Shown here: one piece after another, positions 41,118 to 49,967 of the stretch
Numbering within the stretch: the first letter of the stretch is position 1
Layout: each line of letters opens with the position of its first letter
DNA from: Pseudomonas songnenensis
Lineage (GTDB): Bacteria; Pseudomonadota; Gammaproteobacteria; Pseudomonadales; Pseudomonadaceae
Length of the DNA: 64,000 nt
Assembly: GCF_003696315.1 (NCBI RefSeq)
Contig: NZ_RFFN01000005.1
Span: 1 to 64,000, forward strand
Reading direction: 5' to 3'
Notes under the pieces: model-generated
Databases searched by the model: none
Told to the model about the DNA's origin: nothing
Seen by the model: the letters and a program-made list of their open reading frames with translations, nothing else
Position numbers and translations under genes: made by a program

Positions 41118-44100
41118 AGATTGTTCCTCACTTCATGCCACGACAGGCGGTTCGAATCGCTGTTGTCTCCCATGACCTCGATGCAAACCGGGGTTACGCC
41201 ATCAGAGCCCGTACTGGACGCAGAGCTGGCATAACAGAGATAACGTTTCCCCTTCTTCTGGTCGTTAAGGCTGATGTTGCCCTTCACTGCACCCTCATTT
41301 GGGTCTGCTACTCCGCTTACCGGAACCTTTGTGCCGTCATCAAGTGCGATGTAATCGTATTCATCGATTTTTCCGTCCCCGTTGTAATCGAAATACGAGT
41401 AGACCAACCGGCTACCGGTAGCCAAGTCCAGACTCATGATCCAGCTTGTGCCACCAGCATCGCAGGGATCGGCAGATGGGATCAAAGTGCTGAATGTCAC
41501 TCGGTTGCCGCCTAGCTGGGCTTGCGAAATAACGCGCTCACCCTGAGGCCCTGGCCCGTTATTCGACTTCTTCCATTGCAGGTCCAGATACCAACCCAAG
41601 TGTCCGGTTCCAAGCGTGTTCTGGCTGATAGCGCGGGCATTAAGCTTGCTACCTGAAACCTCCTTGAGGATCTCCTGCTCAAGCAGCTTGCTGCGCCCAT
41701 CGATTGGCGTTCCGCCATCGATGATGCCGTAGAACGACTGGACCTGAGGGGATTCGGGTATTTCGTTATCGGTTGTCTTGTAGAAGCTGCCCGTTCCAAA
41801 TACCAGCATGATCTTACGATCCTTGGTATAGGCCGCATCCAGCGGAGCCGTGATTGGCTGGCGAACACCTGTGCTGTCTTTTGCAATGAACAGAGGGGCG
41901 ATGCTGCCTCCTGATTTCAAGCTGGCAGGGGCGTCCCAATTGCCGATGGTCGTGTTATTCGTGTCCAGCCGCCAGACATTGCCGTTGGTGTCGGCAACGT
42001 AAATCCGATCGGCGACGCGGTCATTGTCGAGGTCAACGACCAGAGGCGAGCCCAAGTCACCGCTGTTTGGTAGTTCGAAGCGCTTCAAGACGCTGCCGTC
42101 AGCGGCGTCAAGAATCCATACATAGCCACTTGTCGTGCTGGTGGGGCGAGCGTAGCCGCTAGTAACCACCACGCCAAACTTGCCGTTATAGAGCGGAACC
42201 AGGCTGGGCCGTCCAAGGGTGTAGCCCATTTCTGGGTGGGTGAACTCCCAGAGAACGCTGCTTGCGGACATCTCACTAGGATTAGAGATGTCCAGAGCAA
42301 AGATGCTGCGCCCCCCCGCTCCAGATGAGCCTATGACCAAGGTTTTCCAGGCATTGCCAACCCACGCATCGCCAATGCGCGGGGTGCCATCGACATAGTA
42401 GCGGTGCGAATAAGTAGGGTCGGTGAGCTCATGGAGTTCATCGATCAGATCGTTCGGTATGTAGGCAAACAGCTCCTTGCCCCCATTGGTGCCCAAACTA
42501 GCGTCAAATCCATGCAGCATTCCATCGTTCGCGCCTACCACGACCAGAGGTGGGCGACTCTGGTAGCTGGGGGAGGCGCGGAAGGTGGTGTAGGCGCTCT
42601 TTGCAGCCGCCGTGAAACCTGCGCTTTCTGGCAGTTGCGAATAACCGAAGTTCTGCTTGTGAATGAACTGCGGGTCCGAGTTCGCAATGTCGCCGAGACG
42701 ACTACCCCGCTGCCGGAAAGGATTGTTGGGTTGCGCGTCGGTGCGCTCCATGCTGCGATCACCGCGGATGAAGGCAAGACGATTCTGGCCGACGGCCTCA
42801 GTGGTCAATGATTCCCCGGCAGTTCTCCGAAGCGCTTCTTGCTGGGCTGAGTTCAACTGCGCCCAGAGAAATGGTCGGCCTGTAGTAGACCGTAGTGCGT
42901 CCGATGTTGCGTCGGCAGTTGGCGGTAGCGAGGTGAATATCTTGCGATCCGATGTCTGAGCATCGGTTAGTCCGTCAAGCTTTTCAGCAGCCCGCCAGCT
43001 AGGGGTTGCGCTAACTTTTCCGTCGCTGCCTACTGCCTTGGCTAGCAAATTGCCGCTCCAGTCCGCGCTGTCGAGCATCGATTGGAAAACCACGGTGCCG
43101 GTTTCGAGCTTGGTAGAGTTCGTGGAAAGGGCTGCGGTGGTGCTGCGCACGTCGTTAGCGATTTTGGCAAAAGCTGTTTTCAAGCTTTCCACCATGCGGG
43201 TTGCGTCACTCGCAACATAGAAGTTGTCCGGACGCTTGTCGTTTGTGGGGCTGAGTGTCTCACCATTGGTCCACCACCAAGCTTGGTCAATGGTGCCGCC
43301 GAACTTGTAATCATTGGGGACCTGAAATCCGCCATATTTTGCCGCGAGCCAGTATTGGTTTCTCGCTTTCTCTAAAAGTGTCTCGCCTTCCCTTACGTCG
43401 ACCCAGTGGGTGGATATCGTCTGCTTTCCTGCGCGATCTTCACGCAAGTCGGTGGTATTGGCGTAATAGGCCATGCCGGCGATATATGCTGAGTTGCCTC
43501 GGCCAGTAAATTCGCTCGATGCGCTCTTATCGATTCCTTCTAGATCAAACACCTTCTGAGTGAAATCGCGTACGTTTAGTGGATCACCTGTCACCGGTAA
43601 ATCCCGGTCTTCGTGGGTGTTAACGTCGCCAATTCCAAGGATTACGTTCTTTTGGCAAGAGTATTGGATTGGGTCTGTCCAGTTGGTGATTACTGGGAAT
43701 TTATCTCGTTGTGATTCGTCAGTAATGTTTGAATATGCCGCAACGTTTCCGTCCTTGCCGAAGCGGAAATAACGAAGCGCAGCATAGTAGAGTTCGCTTA
43801 CCGGGTCGTTTGACTTGTGGCGGTTGGTGAGCTCGCCAAATTTGTTTATATAGTTAATGACTCCGCTATTTCCTATGCTGTCGTTCTGGGGGTTTGCGTA
43901 GAAAATTCCGGTTTCATCCGACCACTCTTTGAGTTCGTTCGGTAATGCGTTCGGTGTGCCCGGCTGGCGCTTTGTTTGGCCCACGTACCCCTGTGGGGCT
44001 CGCATTACGCCGCCATTACGTGTGTTGCCGTTTTCATTGAGATAACTGAATACGCTGTAGCGGATATCTTTTGAATATTGCTGAATCAGGCCTTCCGGTT

Positions 44101-44886
44101 TCCAGAGATTTTCGCCATATTTAGTACAGTTGCTTTCTAGGAGGCCTTTTTTGCAAACTTCTACCCTTACGGTAAAGTACTTGGTTACCGTCTTGTTGTC
44201 GCTTCCGTTGTATGTGAAGCGTACTGTTTTGTTTTTCTGGAAGTCATTACTGCCGCTGGTAACGGAGCTGGTAAGCGAAACACTGCCAAATGGCGTTGTT
44301 TTATTAGCGTTTGTTGCATCGATCGTGCGGTTTCCAAAGTAATTGCTGCTGTTGCCTCGAGTGGCCTTCTCAAGAATGGTTATTGAGGTTGTGTCAACCA
44401 CTCGGTAGCCGCCTGTTAGCGCTTTACGAAATGGGTCGATTGTCTGGGTGGTCGCCCAGTTCAGATAGTTCCCGCTCCATTTTGCGCTGCTGTTGCCGGA
44501 ACAGTCGCGCGCGCTGTTCATCTCTGTTATGGGCGTAAAGTAACCGCCGCCGTTGGCTTTAGAAATGGTGCCAAAAAAACGTGGTTAAAATCCTCTTCAA
44601 TAAAGCTATAACACTTTCCAGGGTCAAAATAACCTGTATAGATAGAGTTGTTATTGTAGGTGCCAAGATTGGCCACGCTGATTACAGTCGGGTGTTCGAC
44701 TGATGGTACCAGCGCAAGATTACCCGGTACGTTGCCGCCGCCAAGCAACAACGGCGTTTGTGATACGTCTGCTACAGCTTGGCTGGCGCTAAGCGTCCAA
44801 ATTAATGTCAGACTTGCAACTATCAGCGGGCGCAGCATGGTGCTAAATCCGTTTTGTGGCACATGGGGGGGCTTGAGCGGCATCAT
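41114..44886 (-). pseudogene. pilY1: PilY1 pilus tip adhesin, split by frameshift
   Basis: This is the calcium-dependent tip adhesin and mechanosensor of type IV pili. It is split into two frames: 44527-44886 (signal peptide, ...LGGGNVPGNLALVPSVEHP..GYFDPGKCYSF) and 41114-44521 (NSARDCSG.. onward, about 1,135 residues). The second frame read upstream gives FFGTISKANGGGYFTPITEM, the natural continuation. One base is missing, most simply in the run of seven T (A on the plus strand, 44573-44579); eight would restore one protein of about 1,257 residues. The C-terminal beta-propeller is intact and has a calcium loop DLDNDRVAD and a second acidic loop DYNGDGKIDEYD. An RGD occurs mid-protein. The 5' half is AT-rich compared with neighbours. 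It may be a phase-variable site, a real mutation or a sequencing error. Confidence 0.85.
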
Positions 44887-44887
44887 G

Positions 44888-45421
44888 TCACTCCTCTACA
44901 AAGTACAAGGAACGAAGGGTGACCTTCGAATCCGGGCTAGCACCGGTGCCTTTCGCTTCGATGCGTACTAGAACGAAGTCCAGAATCAGCGATTCCCCCG
45001 CGGCGAGCGAGTCGCCTCCGGCGGTCGTCGGATTGACCATGTTCTGCATATCGAGTGGTCCAGGGTGCGGAAGCCGGGTAATGGTGTAGGTGGGCTTGCT
45101 GGCAACCTCACCGGTAAAGCCAGTGAACGTCACTACCGTGGGCGGGACGAATGTGTTTCCAATTCGGTTGTTGATGGGATACTTCGCGTCGTTGATAAGA
45201 TTGGCGTAGTCCGTCTTGACTTCCTGCTCAGCAAAACGCAACGCCGCTTCGGCTGCCTGAAAGGCCAGACTGTGGTCGCGCATATTTCCAGCCATGCGCT
45301 CCTGCAGGTTGGTATCGCGCATCGCCGCCGCGCCGATGATGGTCAGCAGTAGCAACATGATCAAAGATACCAAGAGAACAGCGCCGCGCTGTCGTGAGTG
45401 GTCAACGAATCCTTTATTCAT
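44888..45421 (-). CDS. pilX: Minor pilin PilX
   Basis: This 177-residue pilin-like subunit has a type III leader ending QRG^AVLLVSLIMLLLLTIIGAAAM. Position five of the mature protein is Val in place of the usual Glu, as in PilX_N/GspK-like tip subunits. This suits a place at the fibre tip with PilY1. ERMAGNMRDHSLAFQAAEAALR is the typical PilX block. It overlaps pilW by four bases, and pilY1 starts one base after its stop. Confidence 0.9.
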   Translation of the reverse strand: MNKGFVDHSRQRGAVLLVSLIMLLLLTIIGAAAMRDTNLQERMAGNMRDHSLAFQAAEAALRFAEQEVKTDYANLINDAKYPINNRIGNTFVPPTVVTFTGFTGEVASKPTYTITRLPHPGPLDMQNMVNPTTAGGDSLAAGESLILDFVLVRIEAKGTGASPDSKVTLRSLYFVEE

Positions 45422-46491
45422 GGCAGGCGGTTCCGAATGGCAACAGTGGCGGTGTATACCTGAGCGACGCGGTTATTCTTGATTGTTACCGTGCCGTCGC
45501 TTCCATAGTGCGCATATTCGTCGTCCCGATTTATGCCGACGATGGCGGGGAAAATGAACTTCTGGGGCTCGTCCAAAACATTCGTCTCGGGGCTGATCGC
45601 GAGTATGGATATCCGAGCTGATACCACTTTGTTCCAGTCACCCACCCCGCTCGCGACTAAGTTATTGGTTCCCGCTTTTACATACTCATCGGCTAAGCGA
45701 TCGCCATCCTTGTCGATGCCGTAGGTGACCTGCATGTCAATCACGCCCTCGACCAACTCCTCCATAACGGGCTTAGGACTTAGCACCCGACGCCAAAGAG
45801 AAGGAAGCCGTCCATTGTTGTCGCGTATGAAGTACGTATGGCTGCGAAGAACATGGGCTGTCATACGGCCGTTGTACGACTGGCTCCAGTCTTGATTGAT
45901 GTTGCCAGGTTCGGCGTTGCCGCCCGCTTTTTGAAAAGCGCTCGCGTTCTGATTGTTGGTGTTCTGAAACAGGTCGCAACCGGTGGAATTTGCCAATAAG
46001 ACGACTTGGCCCGCATAGGCCGTAGTGCTGTCGTTGACGGTTAAACTTTGGGCATTTGTGTTGTTTGTACCGCTCGCTTCGAACTCCAGCCCATCGCCGG
46101 CATACTTGACGATGAACGAGTCCGTATTGGCTCGGGTGGTATCCGCAGTACCGAAGAACACAGGTTTGCTGTTGTCCCATCCTTGAATTGCAGGACTTGT
46201 ACTGTAGGCATTCTTTATATCGACGCTAGCATTGGTGAGCTTAAGGTGCGTTGCGGGATCGCTTAGGCATTCGCCTTTGTACCCTGCCTGCCGAATATCG
46301 AAAGCGATGAAATCCGTTGCAAATCGTCCTGCTTCCTGCACTCGGGCAACGGCCGTGTTGGTGCGATACATGTCCTTGCTGGATAAGAACACTTGTAATA
46401 CGCCGCCCAGCAAGATCAGGCTGATCAGCATGGCAACCATTAACTCGATGAGCGAAAGGCCCATCTGTCGATTGAGAGGGGCTGTTTTCAT
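45418..46491 (-). CDS. pilW: Minor pilin PilW
   Basis: This 357-residue large minor pilin has the prepilin site MG^LSLIELMVAMLISLILLGGVLQVFLSSK. The size and the start pattern define PilW (GspJ-like). It overlaps both pilV (upstream) and pilX (downstream) by four bases. It helps start pilus assembly and carry PilY1 to the tip. Confidence 0.9.
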   Translation of the reverse strand: MKTAPLNRQMGLSLIELMVAMLISLILLGGVLQVFLSSKDMYRTNTAVARVQEAGRFATDFIAFDIRQAGYKGECLSDPATHLKLTNASVDIKNAYSTSPAIQGWDNSKPVFFGTADTTRANTDSFIVKYAGDGLEFEASGTNNTNAQSLTVNDSTTAYAGQVVLLANSTGCDLFQNTNNQNASAFQKAGGNAEPGNINQDWSQSYNGRMTAHVLRSHTYFIRDNNGRLPSLWRRVLSPKPVMEELVEGVIDMQVTYGIDKDGDRLADEYVKAGTNNLVASGVGDWNKVVSARISILAISPETNVLDEPQKFIFPAIVGINRDDEYAHYGSDGTVTIKNNRVAQVYTATVAIRNRLP

Positions 46492-46958
46492 AGCTGGGTC
46501 CGGTAAACAAAGGTTTCTCGGTCGTCATCTTTGGCGTCTTCGATGCGGCCACGGTTGTCATTCCACTCGATGGAAATGGTGAACAGGCGACCGTCTCTTA
46601 CGACGCTTCCGCGGGCATCGGCAGATAGCAGGCAGGAAAGGGAGTTCAGCCATTCGGCAACGTCTCGCTTCGCTAGTGTTCCGCTTGCTGCCAGGTCCGG
46701 TTTACAGGCTTGATTCTGCATGGCGATGTCATAAACGCCGTTGAGTGCGTCGGCGCGATTCGCCCGCATGCGGTCGATGATGTCGTAAGCCAGTACCGTA
46801 GCTTGCGAGCGGTAATAGGCGCTCTGGTTGCTCTGCAGGGCGGTCGTTTGCATGCTCGCCAGTCCGAGCAGTCCTACTGACAGGATCAGCATGGCAACGA
46901 GCACTTCGATAAGTGTTGCGCCTCGCTGCGTCCTGATTGCATTGAGTTGTTTCTTCAT
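46488..46958 (-). CDS. pilV: Minor pilin PilV
   Basis: This 156-residue GspI-like minor pilin has the prepilin site RG^ATLIEVLVAMLILSVGLLGLASMQTTAL, typical of PilV. ATG 46958 makes an ATGA overlap with fimU. The C-terminal half carries two cysteines. It is part of the tip-initiation complex with FimU, PilW and PilX. Confidence 0.9.
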   Translation of the reverse strand: MKKQLNAIRTQRGATLIEVLVAMLILSVGLLGLASMQTTALQSNQSAYYRSQATVLAYDIIDRMRANRADALNGVYDIAMQNQACKPDLAASGTLAKRDVAEWLNSLSCLLSADARGSVVRDGRLFTISIEWNDNRGRIEDAKDDDRETFVYRTQL

Positions 46959-47446
46959 GGGCACGTCCCTTTTGTGCTCGTGACTCGTCCCGTTGCCGTG
47001 AGGGTTACCGTGTACTGCGTTTTGCCGGAACAATTGGCAAATGCCACGGTGAAGGTCGTGTGGGCCGCGTCGTTTACTTTGGTCAGCAAGCCATTTGGCC
47101 GGTAGGTAAGTGTCTCGTTGGGGCCGGTAACGGTGTCTTGACCTCCTACTGCTTCCCATACTCGGAGCACGTCACCGCCTTGTACCTGTACCAGCCAACC
47201 ATTGCCCCAGTCGGCTGCATTTGCGCAGACTTCGCCGCTGCGTCGGCAGACATCCACCTTCACTCCGCGTTTGACGGCTTCGGAGCGAGCTAACTGCAGC
47301 GCGGTGGTAAGGTCAGTGGTAATCGTTTGTGTGCGATTGCTTTGTATCGTGCCCTGGAATGAAGGCGCTGCGATGGCCAGCAGGATCGCTAGAATCGACA
47401 GCGTTACCATTAGCTCGATAAGGGTAAAACCTCGGGAATGCCGCAT
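46955..47446 (-). CDS. fimU: Minor pilin FimU
   Basis: This 163-residue GspH-like minor pilin has the leader MRHSRG^FTLIELMVTLSILAILLAIAAP. The C-terminal disulfide pair is seen as ANCSGK and the terminal GTCP. It is the second gene of the cluster, 99 bases after fimT, and heads the run of overlapping genes fimU-pilV-pilW-pilX-pilY1-pilE. ATG 47446 is used; the frame before it lacks similarity. Confidence 0.85.
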   Translation of the reverse strand: MRHSRGFTLIELMVTLSILAILLAIAAPSFQGTIQSNRTQTITTDLTTALQLARSEAVKRGVKVDVCRRSGEVCANAADWGNGWLVQVQGGDVLRVWEAVGGQDTVTGPNETLTYRPNGLLTKVNDAAHTTFTVAFANCSGKTQYTVTLTATGRVTSTKGTCP

Positions 47447-47511
47447 GGTCTTTCTCGATTTTGGGGTTATCGAATCATCCAGATTTGCCGCTGCGCTTCC
47501 CATTCCCCCGG

Positions 47512-47520
47512 GACGATCGG
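47512..47520 (-). promoter_or_regulatory. Possible AlgR site before fimU
   Basis: GACGATCGG is one base away from GACGAACGG, the reverse complement of the AlgR core CCGTTCGTC. It lies in the 99-base fimT-fimU gap. In P. aeruginosa, AlgR controls the fimU operon. Confidence 0.3.
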
Positions 47521-47545
47521 TCGGTTTCGACGGTTGTGTGGCATG

Positions 47546-48064
47546 TCAGGTGCAGCGGTCAGTGGCGTTGGGTGATTCAAGTTTCACTCTGCCTGTGATG
47601 TTGATCACAATCTTCTTTAGCGCCATACCTCGGCGGCAGAGAACGAAGGAACCATTCAGGCTATGAGTCGTGCCGTCGGGCTTGAAAGTTAGGTGGGGCT
47701 GCTTGCGAAAGTTGCTCCAGCTCCATTGATAGTTATTGCCGATCATTGAGCCCCGAAGTGGGGAATCGCCATCGTCAAGTGCTCCGTTCCCGTTGAGATC
47801 ATCAAATATAAAAACTGGACCGCTCCAGTTTGCTTCACCGCTACAGGCTTCATCTCCCGTGCAGATACTTACCGGTCGCCGTCTGGCGATCGCTGCGCTT
47901 CTTGCGAAATGGATGTCTGCGAGGAGCTGATCGAGTAGCGTCCGTTCTCGAACCGAGTCGAGGGTTGCGGTGAACACTGGTGCTGCCACGGCAATTGATA
48001 TGGCAAGTACAGCAAGCGTGACAATCAACTCGATAAGCGTGAAGCCTTGATTTCGGTTCGACAT
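47546..48064 (-). CDS. fimT: Pilin-like protein FimT
   Basis: This 172-residue GspH-like type IV pilin protein has the leader MSNRNQG^FTLIELIVTLAVLAISIAVAAP. C-terminal cysteines are in FVLCRRG and TDRCT. FimT-type pilins have been linked to DNA uptake in other bacteria. An acidic FDDLNGNGALDDGDSPL loop is notable. It is divergent from thiO, with an exact AlgR core sequence between. Confidence 0.85.
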   Translation of the reverse strand: MSNRNQGFTLIELIVTLAVLAISIAVAAPVFTATLDSVRERTLLDQLLADIHFARSAAIARRRPVSICTGDEACSGEANWSGPVFIFDDLNGNGALDDGDSPLRGSMIGNNYQWSWSNFRKQPHLTFKPDGTTHSLNGSFVLCRRGMALKKIVINITGRVKLESPNATDRCT

Positions 48065-48162
48065 AGTGCGGTTCCTTTGCACGTATGATGTTCGGCCGTC
48101 CTGGCTGCTGTTCGTGCATGTCATGAAGAGATGCGCGAACGTTCTCTTTTAAAGCAGCCTGC

Positions 48163-48171
48163 CCGTTCGTC
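48163..48171 (+). promoter_or_regulatory. AlgR-binding core upstream of fimT/fimU
   Basis: CCGTTCGTC is an exact match to the AlgR core sequence known from P. aeruginosa algD. It lies about 100 bases upstream of fimT, in the divergent space with thiO. Confidence 0.55.
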
Positions 48172-48217
48172 CAAGCGAGGGCTGGCGGAAATGTGAACCA
48201 GATGGTTGGAGAAACGT

Positions 48218-49324
48218 GTGAATCAAGAAGTGATCGTTGTCGGCGGCGGTGTCATCGGGCTGCTGTCTGCCTATCGACTGGCTGCGGCGGGAAAGTCGGT
48301 GTTGCTGCTGGAGTCTGGCGATGTCGGCAGCGAAGCCTCCTGGGCCGGCGGCGGGATCGTTTCGCCGCTGTATCCGTGGCGCTACAGCCCGGCGGTGACT
48401 GCGCTGGCGCATTGGTCGCAAGACTTCTACCCGCAGCTGGGTGAACGGCTGCTGCGCGAAACGGGGGTGGACCCCGAGGTGCATGTGACGGGCCTCTACT
48501 GGCTGGACCTGCATGACGAGGCCGAGGCGCTGAGCTGGGCTGAGTGTTATGGCAGGCCCCTCACTTCGGTGTCGATGGAGGCCGTGCGCCAGGCAGTGCC
48601 TTCGCTGGGTGAGGGTTATGAGCGGGCGGTCTACATGGAGGGGGTCGCCAACATTCGCAATCCCCGTCTGCTGCGCGCCTTGCGTGAAGCACTGCGGCAG
48701 CTGCCGAATGTAAATGTGATCGAGCAGTGCCCGGTGGAAGGTTTCCTGCGCGATGGCGCGCGCATTGTCGGTGTGCAGACGGCGCAGGGCGAGATGAGGG
48801 CGGATCAGGTTGTAGTGGCGGCGGGCGCCTGGAGTGCACAGCTGTTGGCGACGCTGGGGCTGCAGATTCCGGTCAAGCCGATGAAGGGGCAGATGATTCT
48901 CTTCAAATGCGCGGAGGACTTCCTGCCGAGCATGGTGCTGGCCAAGCGGCGCTACGCGATTCCCCGTCGTGACGGTCATATCCTGGTTGGCAGCACGCTG
49001 GAAGATGTCGGTTTCGACAAAACGCCCACCGAGGATGCGCTGGAAAGCCTGCGAGCGACCGCAATCGAATTGCTGCCCGCGCTGGCCGACGCGCAAGTGG
49101 TCAAGCACTGGGCCGGTCTGCGTCCCGGTTCGCCGGACGGTGTGCCTTATATAGGGCAGGTCAGCGGTTTCGACGGGCTGTGGCTGAACTGCGGGCACTT
49201 CCGCAACGGGCTGGTGCTGGCGCCGGCGTCCTGCCAGCTGCTGGTCGATCTGATGCTTGGGCAGGCGCCGATCGTGGATCCGTCGCCCTACGCACCGACC
49301 GGTCGTGTCGATCAGAAGGGCTGA
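48218..49324 (+). CDS. thiO: Glycine oxidase ThiO
   Basis: This 368-residue FAD-dependent amine oxidase is of the ThiO/DadA group, making iminoglycine for the thiazole of thiamine. The FAD Rossmann motif VIVVGGGVIGLLSAYRLA begins at residue 6. Downstream come GLRPGSPDGVPYIG and the HFRNGLVLAP motif of this group. GTG 48218 follows GGAGA. A TTG at 48206 would extend it by four residues. From memory its P. aeruginosa equivalent next to fimT is PA4548. Other thi genes are not in the window. Confidence 0.82.
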   Translation: MNQEVIVVGGGVIGLLSAYRLAAAGKSVLLLESGDVGSEASWAGGGIVSPLYPWRYSPAVTALAHWSQDFYPQLGERLLRETGVDPEVHVTGLYWLDLHDEAEALSWAECYGRPLTSVSMEAVRQAVPSLGEGYERAVYMEGVANIRNPRLLRALREALRQLPNVNVIEQCPVEGFLRDGARIVGVQTAQGEMRADQVVVAAGAWSAQLLATLGLQIPVKPMKGQMILFKCAEDFLPSMVLAKRRYAIPRRDGHILVGSTLEDVGFDKTPTEDALESLRATAIELLPALADAQVVKHWAGLRPGSPDGVPYIGQVSGFDGLWLNCGHFRNGLVLAPASCQLLVDLMLGQAPIVDPSPYAPTGRVDQKG

Positions 49325-49473
49325 GCGGCTCTTGGCTTGGCTCCCGGTTACGTGAGCAGTCCGGGTTTGATATCAGTCGCCCGGACTCTGTTCTGCCACC
49401 AACTCGCATTGCTGGTAAATTAGCCGGCACTTCGGCTCTGCCAGGCAGAGCCAGATTGGCGAGTGAGGTTTGT

Positions 49474-49845
49474 GTGGCAAAGAAAACCACTTCCCTGGCC
49501 GGCCTGAGCGGGCTGGTCTATTCCACCGATGCCGGTCGGCATTGTCCCGAGTGCAGTCAACCGCTGGGCAGTTGCATCTGCAAACAAAGCGTTGTGCCCG
49601 AAGGCGACGGCATTGCACGGGTGCGCCGCGAGAGCAAGGGCCGGGGCGGCAAGACGGTGACGACCATCAGTGGCGTTCCCTTGGCCGAAACCGAGCTCAA
49701 GGAGCTGGCCAGCGCGCTGAAGCGCCGCTGCGGCACGGGTGGCGCGTTGAAGGACGGCGTCATCGAGATTCAGGGCGACCACGTTCAGCTGCTGATCGAC
49801 GAGCTGAACAAACGTGGCTTCAAGGCCAAGAAGTCCGGTGGCTGA
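49474..49845 (+). CDS. yciH: YciH/SUI1-type translation factor-like protein
   Basis: This 123-residue homologue of eIF1/SUI1 has the core SKGRGGKTVTTISGVPL and GDHVQLLIDELNKRGFKAKKSGG, typical of YciH. A Cys-rich N-terminal part (HCPECSQPLGSCICK) may form a zinc site. It starts at GTG 49474 after GAGTGAGG. Its exact role in bacterial initiation is not settled. Confidence 0.88.
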   Translation: MAKKTTSLAGLSGLVYSTDAGRHCPECSQPLGSCICKQSVVPEGDGIARVRRESKGRGGKTVTTISGVPLAETELKELASALKRRCGTGGALKDGVIEIQGDHVQLLIDELNKRGFKAKKSGG

Positions 49846-49967
49846 GCGCCGATGTGACGTCTCCATCGATTTTCACCATTTTCCGCATATCGGCTGTCGA
49901 AGCCGCATAGCCTTCGCCGCACGGTTCTGCTCGCTGCGAAACACTCAATTTCTTCCGGGAGGCCTTG

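Noticed and set aside
44521..44521. ATG at 44521 as a true start for a shorter PilY1
   Set aside because: It has no signal peptide or clear RBS, and conserved PilY1 sequence continues upstream in that frame to 44579. A frameshift explains the data better.
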